Source of the DNA: Malaya genurostris
Taxonomy: Eukaryota > Arthropoda > Insecta > Diptera > Culicidae
Assembly: GCF_030247185.1 (NCBI RefSeq)
Contig: NC_080572.1
Location: 233,555,336-233,619,335, forward strand
Direction of reading: 5' to 3'
DNA length: 64,000 nucleotides
The translations under genes and the position numbers were made by a program. Of this stretch, positions 56,806-64,000 are shown in pieces (positions within the stretch are counted from its first letter, which is position 1; every line of letters begins with the position of its first letter). The notes beneath the pieces are model-generated. The model did not search any database, was not told the DNA's origin, and was given only the letters and a program-made list of their open reading frames with translations.

Positions 56806-56904
56806 CTGAAAACGAGGAAAAACAAATGTCATTCGATATGTAATCATTGTAGTTTGATAATTGGAAATGCAGTAATACATTTGTTCTTCTCCGAAAGAAC
56901 AAGT

Positions 56905-57034
56905 GTCAGTAGAACAGAACCGTAGCAACACCCATGCAATGGTTCTGTACACTCTGAATCGGCTGCGAAGTCTGTTGATGAAACAGAAGGTCAAATTCCA
57001 CTACAGGAATGTAATACCAAGGCTTTGCTTTTAT
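56905..57034 (+). repeat. Feilai-like SINE, 3' part
   Basis: It contains gaatcggctgcgaagtctgt and actacaggaatgtaatacca, as in the SINEs at 19,452 and 24,633. The tRNA-like 5' half is missing. It begins 100 bp upstream of the NaCP60E exon. Confidence 0.78.
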
Positions 57035-57039
57035 TGTTC

Positions 57040-57620
57040 TTTTCCGAAATTCGTTAGAGTAATATTCTGATATCAAACACTCCGAAATCAGCAAATCAGT
57101 TTGCCGAGATATCGAACAGTGTGCTAGCATTTGCTGAAATTCAGCGAAACACTTTTCATCTAATGTCATCTGTCGATTTTGCAAAGCATTACGTCACCAA
57201 GTTAAATGAATTCAAGAACGGCGTGGTTTTCATATATGCATATAAATATATGCTAATTCACCGATAGACACGTTGAGGGCACTAGAAACGAGCCGAGTTT
57301 TCGTTTGGGGTTTGCTTATTTTGAATTCTGAATTAACATGAGCACCAAAAAAACACTCTTTTCCCCAAACCTTAGATTTTGTGATAATTATTTTATACTA
57401 CAATAAAGCAAAATCGTTTATACGTTCGATTATTGATGACTCGGTAATTAATGATTCAATCCCGATCGCTTTTGCCGAGCTAACAGCGAAATAACTACTG
57501 ACAAGCTCGGCCATAAATGACAGATAACAAATTCAGAATTGCCGAGATTCTCAGTAATTAAATCTTGCAAATCGGCTAATCTTGGCACTTTTTTGCCGAG
57601 ATGGCAGTTCAATTTGAACT
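57040..57620. repeat. partial copy of the GCCGAGA-rich foldback element
   Basis: It shares tcagcaaatcagtttgccga and tgccgagattctcagtaatt with 60,183-62,304, with arms in opposite orientation around a centre near 57,330. The ends are not defined. Confidence 0.6.
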
Positions 57621-58520
57621 GCTTTAGGCACTGATGAGCCGAAGGCGAAACGCGAAGAAATAGAAACAAAATACGTGCTTTTTGCAGAAACCAACAAAAC
57701 CCTTAAATATTCAATAAAATTCAATTGTGTAGCTACCCTGGGTTGGATTGATGAGTTTTTTTTACCAACATTAATATAATAAGCGTTACTGTAAATGCTG
57801 CTCGAACAAATGAATAAAAACAATCCGTAACATTTTCTAATTTTAAATTTGTTGTTTACTGGACAGAAGCAGAACACGTGAGTTGTATCCTGAAGCACGT
57901 TGTCTTTGAAACGGAAGTAAAATTGCGCGCCAAAAATGCCGTTGTTAGAAGTCAGTGTTCGATGACCACTGGGCATGCGTCGAAATATAAACAGAGTTGC
58001 CAGATGGAATATTCATAGTTTCCCGATGCGATATATGCTCCGCAGTTGACAACTTGAAAAATCCTACGCGTAGAAAAATCCTGATTGTTTATAAATAAGC
58101 AAAACAATTTGTTGACAAAATATATATTGCCAAAAATAAATGTTTCATACCACATTGTGGTTGTTTCAAACTATGGGATAAACCTATGGAACAAATCAGA
58201 ATATAATTGCTTGAACCTAGAGCTTGATCATTTCAATCAAATAATGATTAAAACATTGAACGGATCTAACCTGCATATTATTTGAAATGCTGGATGTGTC
58301 CAATGAGATAGAAACAACTTTGGAATAAACTCTCCCATCAAAAGGTTTAGTATCTTTACTGTACCTGAATATGCTGCAGTAATAGATGATAAAGAAATCA
58401 CCCGAACCTGCAACCCTGGCTGAAAGCGAAGGTTTGCGTTTCGTACAAAAATTGACAGCACAAAACAGAAACGCAAACAACTCTCAGGCTAGCCAACCAT
58501 ACCAGCTTGAAGGTTTTGTG

Positions 58521-58536
58521 CTTCCTCTTTCGTTCC
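58521..58536 (+). promoter_or_regulatory. probable 5' TOP motif of the eL41 transcript
   Basis: The pyrimidine tract cttcctctttcgttcc lies 46 bp before the start codon. Ribosomal-protein mRNAs typically begin with such a tract (TOR-controlled translation). The transcription start is inferred, not shown. Confidence 0.6.
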
Positions 58537-58581
58537 AAGTGTGTCAAGCGGTGTAGACGTAGTTTTGCTGCCGCATCCACA

Positions 58582-58809
58582 ATGAGAGCTAAGGTTGGTT
58601 TCTTTTAATATTCTAATATAATAGCATGCAATGAATTGTATGATGATAGTGATTCGTTAGTGAATTCTTGTTAGTCGATTTGTTCGATAATCTAATTTTT
58701 CGAAACTACATGTGGTTTTTATTTTTGCATATCTACATTACAGTGGCGTAAGAAGCGTATGCGAAGGTTGAAGCGTAAACGTAGGAAGATGCGTGCGAGA
58801 TCTAAGTAA
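58582..58809 (+). CDS. RpL41: 60S ribosomal protein L41 (eL41)
   Basis: A 25-residue, extremely basic protein of the large ribosomal subunit. Exon 1 (58,582-58,593) encodes MRAK. An intron (gttggt...tacattacag, 58,594-58,743) follows, and exon 2 (58,744-58,809) encodes WRKKRMRRLKRKRRKMRARS and a final K before TAA. The joined product has the canonical eL41 length and sequence. A second intron lies in the 3' UTR (58,818-58,880, gtaagt...tttcag). A coding exon of only 12 nt makes this gene easy to miss. It is on the strand opposite NaCP60E, about 1.8 kb upstream of that gene's first visible exon. Confidence 0.96.
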
Positions 58810-59144
58810 ATTTCTGGGTAAGTGCCAGGTATTAATGTTTCTATTGAACTCTTTCTAAGCAAATATCTATTCAATTTCAGAACGTACGACTGATTCCTCC
58901 CATTGAAGTTTAAGAATGGAAAATCCATAATTCGTCATTCACGTTGTTAGCAGGAACCTAGGCATCAAGCATGAGTCCTGGATCAACAAACAGCATTTCT
59001 CTTGGAATTTCTAGTTTCAAGTCTCGACTGGCCTCATTAAACCTGATCGGCATCCGAAGGATTAACTAGCTGAGTTTTGAACTGACATTGGAGTTCTAGT
59101 TTGTATGATCTGTGGTGCTTGCGCTCGAATGAACTTGGCTCTTC

Positions 59145-59150
59145 AATAAA
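59145..59150 (+). terminator. polyadenylation signal of RpL41
   Basis: AATAAA, 336 nt after the stop codon in genomic distance, followed by GT-rich sequence (ggctgaggtgttaatgg). No other canonical signal lies between the stop and here. Confidence 0.7.
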
Positions 59151-59169
59151 GTGGCTGAGGTGTTAATGG

Positions 59170-60180
59170 AATTGCAAGTTTGTTTTACTTTTCCCTAATA
59201 TTGGTTTATCTGTGAGACGGCTGTTACCCATCGAATCGGGTAAGAGGATGATTATTTTGTCAAACAGGCTCCGATGAAATGTGTATTCGTCGTGAATTGA
59301 AGTGAATTGAATATGTGAATCACCCCTATTCTGTAACTCGATCGAGAATGCACAATTTCGTATTCGATCGAAACAATCGGATTTGAACGAAATACAGAAT
59401 CGGGGTGAATACGATCTCTGGTATGAAATTTTCATTTCAAACAGTGATAAATAACGAACGTTGCGGGCGCAGAAATGCCATATTTAGCTATTTCAACAAC
59501 AGTTCAATCGATTCAAGTTTAATTTCGTAATGAATTCACTAAAAATCGGATCTGGCTAAGGACCTAAGCATGTAGAATATTCAAATGTATATCAGTGAAA
59601 GGTCGTTTTTAGGGTAAACCATATTACATCCAACCAATTATTCACAACGGATTCAGTTTTTGCTCTTATTTGGGACGGTTAATCTGCGATCGAACATATG
59701 ACGTCGTTAAACGTTAACGTTAAAACTAGAGTGCAACATAAAAGATGCTCCAGACTTGTCTCACATGAGCACCCTATTCTGAATCGATTTACTTATGTAC
59801 ATATGCAACAATTTGAAACAAAGTATTAGAAAATTGATCATTTATTTTCCTATAAGACACTTCTTGATACAGAAGTAACAAAGTTTGATCAGTTGCATAC
59901 ATTATGGCGCTTTTGATTTTTCGACAGGATTACACAGTAAATTAATAGTTTCATTTCTTTTACACCGATAAAAAAAGAATCATGTGAAATGAAACCTCAA
60001 TTAAGGCAGTTCGCGATTGATTTGAACTTTTTGTTAAAATTTGTCATTTCGATATTAGCTTTTTTATCACCTGGTTAAATTTGTCTAAAACTGCGACCTA
60101 TTTAAAAATGTGATAGACGGAAAGTTATTTGGATTTATTGATTCCTATAGTGTGTTATTGTGACGTGAGGTCACCATAAC
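59170..60180. other. sequence downstream of RpL41; one small inverted repeat
   Basis: 59,320-59,408 has inverted ends tcacccctattctgta / tacagaatcggggtga, possibly an 89-bp MITE. Otherwise no feature was seen. Confidence 0.5.
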
Positions 60181-60182
60181 TA

Positions 60183-62304
60183 CACACTTAAACCCGACTC
60201 TCGAGCTCGGCATTTTGAAATGCCGAAGTAGATCGGCAACACTACACACTTCCGGTGGAACTCGCAACGTTGATTAGAAATTCGAGTAATTCGCGAGAAG
60301 GAAAGAAAGTTTTTTCGTGCTGAAGTGGCTCGGCGGTGCGACGCCGTGAGATACCATTGGTAGTCAAAAATAGTAAAGTCCATATGACTATAAACGAAAC
60401 CGCTGGATGTATATGGTCATTGTAACCTTTCCAATCAAACAAAGAAAGAAGAAGCTTTCAGTAATCCACATGCTCTATTCCGAGATTCGTTTAAGTAATA
60501 TGTTGATTTCTCAGTAAAACGCATACTTTTGCCAAAATTTGACACAATATTATGCTGAACTTGTCAGTAAACAACAAATATACCAGAATCAGCAAATCCG
60601 TTTGCCGAGATTTCGAGCTGTGAGTTAACTTTTACGGAAACTCGATGAGACACTTGACATTTAAAGTTTCTTTTCGATTTTGCAAGGCACCCCATCGCCA
60701 TTGCTCGTGGAGCAGGAAAATATAAAAACTGGAAGAAGGAAAACTGTTTTTTTTAAATATTTCGTGACAAGATATGTAAAATAAGAAAACTACCTGCTTC
60801 GCTAATATAATTATAATTATCTGCTTATTTTCAGGTAGAGGCGTTTAGAAGCATTGGAAAATAATTGACTTTAGGCGTGATTCTTTTTTGTATGCTAGAT
60901 TCAAATGAACATAACAAAACGCCCTCTTTCTCCAGCCTTCACACTTAAAACCATTTCTTGAGCTCGGCATAATAAAATGCCGAAACTGATAAGCAACACG
61001 TAAATTTGCTGATTGCTCAGTAATCAATACGCATGTTTCTGTACTTCGTTAAATGCATTCACTGATATTTCGGTAAAATGCTTCACTTTGCCGAAATTTG
61101 GCATAATTGCTTGCTGAATTTATCAGTAAACAACTGATATGCCGACATCAGCAGAGACGTTTGCCGAGATTTCGGAATATGCGCTAGCTGTTGCCGAGAT
61201 TCAGCACGACAGCTGTCATTTTTTGCCGCGTTACAGTTTCGCTTCGCATTGTGCGATTATTTTCTGATGAAATTCTCGAGTGAAAAAATGGATAATCTTC
61301 GAAGAAGCGTGGAAGCACTTACAAGTAAAAATATTGAATAAATATAGTGACATGTTTCGCTTTATGAAAAGCGACTTTATCAGAGCACTCGTGATTATAA
61401 GGAAAAAACACCCAACACGGGGCTCAAAGCGTCCTCGAGACAAAACTTTGGAGGATATGCGAAAAAATAACCCAATGCATGGAATAATGCAATAGATCAA
61501 ATTAAGTTTATTTTTTGAACAATACCGTGCATCATTAAATATTGAACATTTTTGTAAGCCAAAAATCAATATATATATTTTTATTTTCATATTTCTAGCT
61601 CGACTCAAGGTGATCGCATCTGGAAACGCCGATTTTTTATGCTACATGTTTTCAGCTAGAGACTATAAGCACAACTGGCAACAAATTTGTAAGCCTCCTT
61701 CAAGTGTTAATAAAATGAATTTTTGATCCTGAATGGCGTGTTTATAATGTTGAGAAATTACAAACAAAATTAATTGACTAGATTTTTAATTACTGATGAT
61801 TCGGTAATTTATTTTTTCATTTTTTCGTTTTATTGGATTGCCGAATATTCAGTGAACGTTTCACTGAGCAAACAGTAAATCTTATGCTGACGATTTCGGC
61901 AATATTTGACGTTTGTCAAATTTGAGGGTGCCGAGACGCTCAGTAATTTTATTTTTGCCGAGATGATTGCTGATTACTCGGCTGTGCGAATCTCGGCATT
62001 TTTTTGCCGAGACTCAGCTAAAAAATTTAGGTGTGTTTGATTTTGTGATTTTTTTTTCATAAAGAAAAATCCATTCCATGTTTGGTTACTGCTGACTTGG
62101 CAATTCATGATTCAATCCTGATCGCTTTTGCCGAACAAACGGTAAAATTTCTGCTGACAATTTCGGCAATAATTGACAATTAATAAATTGGGGATTGCCG
62201 AGATTCTCAGTAATTATAAATTTTGCCGAGACGATTACCGAGCACTCGGCTGTACAAATCTCGGCATTTTTTTAACCGGGATTCAGCAATAAAATTTAAG
62301 TGTG
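60183..62304. mobile_element. foldback-type element with GCCGAGA repeats, outer copy
   Basis: Ends CACACTTAAA...TTTAAGTGTG with TA on both sides (60,181-60,182, 62,305-62,306). Subterminal blocks are rich in tgccgagattc, ctcggcat and cagtaa motifs, in opposite orientation in the two halves (60,183-60,720 against 62,085-62,304). It contains a second, complete copy at 60,940-62,035. Confidence 0.78.
60940..62035. mobile_element. foldback-type element, inner nested copy
   Basis: Ends CACACTTAAA...TTTAGGTGTG, with ctcggcataataaaatgccg near the left end and ctcggcatttttttgccgag near the right. Inside, 61,280-61,495 holds a 71-codon open frame of unknown meaning. Confidence 0.72.
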
Positions 62305-62446
62305 TATAGCGTGTTTTAATATATATGTTATATTAACAAGATATCCAACTCTCATGTTTCGCGAACAAATCATTGGCAACATCCTTTTTTGCGAGCATGG
62401 CGCCCTCAGGGGAGTCCGCATCGAATCTCATACATAAAAGTAGGGG

Positions 62447-62777
62447 CAGAGATGCCAGGTAAAAATTTCAAATGTCTGCAGACAGGGTCTGTAAATCTGA
62501 AAAAAAAATCTGCAGTCAGCAAGTATGGCTTGCTGGCAGCAATTTCTCTATAAGTATGACATGCAAAACTTACTTGGCGAGCAAAAAAAAAAAAAAAGGT
62601 CGCGGAACTTTCAAATTTTTCTGTAAATATAGATGAAAGTCAGCGAAAATTTCAAAAGTCTGTAAAAGTCTGCGATAATTTCAAAAGTCTGCAAAAGTCT
62701 GCACAACAAAAAATGTCTGCAGCACTATACCCCAAATCTGCAGATTTACAGACAAATCTGCAGACCTGGCATCTCTG
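62447..62777. mobile_element. hAT-type MITE, 331 bp, perfect 8-bp target duplication
   Basis: Ends CAGAGATGCCAGGT...ACCTGGCATCTCTG. The flank agtagggg is identical on both sides (62,439-62,446, 62,778-62,785). It is filled with gtctgcaga/aaagtctgc iterations. It shares its ends with 34,334-34,980. Confidence 0.92.
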
Positions 62778-63147
62778 AGTAGGGGAGAGAAATGTCAAAT
62801 TCGTGCCGACCAAAACAGCAGGGCTGCGCACCCATACAATTGACATGATATGTTGAATGTGATGCCGCGCGATTGCGTTGCTGAACTGAAGATTGATTTC
62901 GCTCCAAGCTGACAGGGTCTGCCTAACTGCAAGTGAGAGTTTCTATTGGTTTACTTTTTTATTCGCAAATTACTAACTTGATTCTTCATTTGACGCTTAA
63001 GTTTTTGCATTACTTTCAACCCGAAATCACAAGCTTTTTATTAATATTGGAGATTCCGAAGAAATTCCTATAATGACTTCGTAATAATCGAAAGGAGAAA
63101 TAATAGCAATCAATTAATCGAGATCTCAGTTAGTAGATAACGTTTAG

Positions 63148-63316
63148 CCTTAGGCTGCAGGTAGAGTAAGCGCGAGAAGCTGAGCCGAGCCGACTGACTG
63201 ACGTTAGCAGACCAAAAGTGAGAGGCATTCTTGGATTTGCTATAAATATATTTTTCGCTATGATCAGCATCAAGCTCGACTCAGCTTCTCGCGCTCACTC
63301 TGTTTGCAGCCTAAGG
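63148..63316. mobile_element. 169-bp palindromic MITE
   Basis: Ends CCTTAGGCTGCA...TGCAGCCTAAGG extend as imperfect inverted repeats of about 42 bp through gcgcgagaagctgag / ctcagcttctcgcgc. The target duplication is not clear. Confidence 0.75.
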
Positions 63317-64000
63317 TTGAACTCTAGGACAGGACCAGACAGCTTTGTATACACTTTTAGAGTCAGTTTTGGACCAGCTCACGATTGGTTGAAATTGGCA
63401 TAAGTAAACACACGACTTTGAAATTCATGTTACCGCAGTGTGGAATAAAAGTGTTGCCATGTTCACCATCATTGGTTCTTAATTGTTCTTAATGTGAGAG
63501 AAGAGTTAGCATTAATCTGCGAATGAAGTAAACATAAAGTGTCACGCAATATTTTGGTTCCAGAATTCAAGTTCTGAAAATGGATGTACCAGAATTAGGA
63601 AGTGAAATCAGAATTCTAGAATTATGAAGTGAAATCAGAATTCCGAATGTAAATTAAGGATATACAGTTCCCAAATCTAGTCAAGAAATCAGTACCAGAA
63701 TCCGGAATTAGCATTCAGTTCCTATGTCATAGTTTAAATTTCTGAAGCTGTAAACCGGATCTAAATTCTGAAATTTAGTTTTTAAACAAAACTAAACCTG
63801 AAATGAAGCTCAGAATTTAGGTAGAATAGAATCCAGGTTCTGAATTCAACATTTCAACCACATTTTCTCATATTTATGCTTGCTCTATTTATTTGGTCGA
63901 TTATTTTAATGAATGGATTAAGCTAATCGATTAAATATTACTCGATCGATATTACGACATCCCTATTTGGATGTACACAACAACAAATTATAAAAGTTAC
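63317..64000. other. unclassified; degenerate internal repetition
   Basis: From about 63,560 to 63,850, variants of cagaattctgaaat and tgaaatcagaattc recur irregularly. No coding or terminal-repeat evidence. Confidence 0.4.

Noticed and set aside
702..56805. Identity as the para/Vgsc sodium channel (knockdown-resistance gene)
   Set aside because: Repeat II reads GEWIEPLWDCMRAEEE and the I-II linker carries RKGVLLASYSRKKTRR, which fit DSC1/NaCP60E. The repeat I pore reads TLDYWENVY rather than the para-type wording.
58217..58580. Minus-strand open frames around 58,217-58,580 as 5' exons of NaCP60E
   Set aside because: None resembles the channel N-terminus, and the region overlaps the RpL41 5' UTR on the other strand.
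58741..58750. cagtggcgta as the end of a DNA transposon
   Set aside because: It is the splice acceptor plus the first codons of RpL41 exon 2. No partner terminus lies nearby.

Overview
This window looks like genomic DNA of a culicine mosquito, most likely Aedes. The clues are a tRNA-derived SINE resembling the Aedes Feilai family, three copies of the mosquito-associated DD37E (ITmD37E) branch of Tc1/mariner transposons, abundant mariners and MITEs, two-ORF I-group LINEs, and a conserved insect ion-channel gene with introns swollen to 12-18 kb. It is not bacterial, and nothing suggests an operon, CRISPR array or replication origin. The species call is inference.

The host backbone is one large gene on the minus strand. 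Seventeen coding exons between 56,805 and 702 spell 822 residues in one open frame with matching splice phases and GT/AG borders. They encode the DSC1/NaCP60E-type voltage-gated cation channel: repeat I from just before S1 to S6, the I-II linker, and repeat II from S1 through S6. The N-terminus lies upstream of 56,805 and was not found in the window. Repeats III and IV lie beyond position 1. The pore residues visible are D (repeat I) and E (repeat II). Exons fall in tight clusters (0.7-1.7 kb, 13.5-15.7 kb, 49.6-50.6 kb) plus two isolated exons (33.5 and 56.6 kb). A second, tiny host gene on the plus strand at 58.5-59.2 kb is ribosomal protein eL41 (25 residues, split by an intron after codon 4).

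Most of the rest is transposon. (a) 2.3-9.7 kb: an I-group LINE on the minus strand, broken by a 5'-truncated Jockey-like LINE and carrying twin 272-bp MITEs. (b) 9.8-13.4 kb: a dispersed repeat hosting an ITmD37E element and a mariner. (c) 17.3-20.3 kb: DDE transposase remains and SINEs. (d) 22.3-31.0 kb: a nearly perfect 2.27-kb inverted repeat around a 4.17-kb spacer, inside a channel intron. (e) 34.3-39.2 kb: a hAT-type MITE and an RNase H-bearing LINE on the plus strand. (f) 40.0-46.1 kb: a full-length I-group LINE with a 14-bp target duplication and an intact 1,230-residue ORF2. (g) 47.5-48.6 kb: an inverted-terminal-repeat element. (h) 51.0-54.0 kb: a mariner containing three other nested elements. 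(i) 57-64 kb: foldback elements and MITEs around eL41.

The strongest candidates for follow-up are the intronic 2.27-kb palindrome, which would fold into long double-stranded RNA if the channel gene is transcribed; the apparently young I-group LINE; the pair of dispersed-repeat copies that serve as each other's empty sites; and the foldback and nested mariners.
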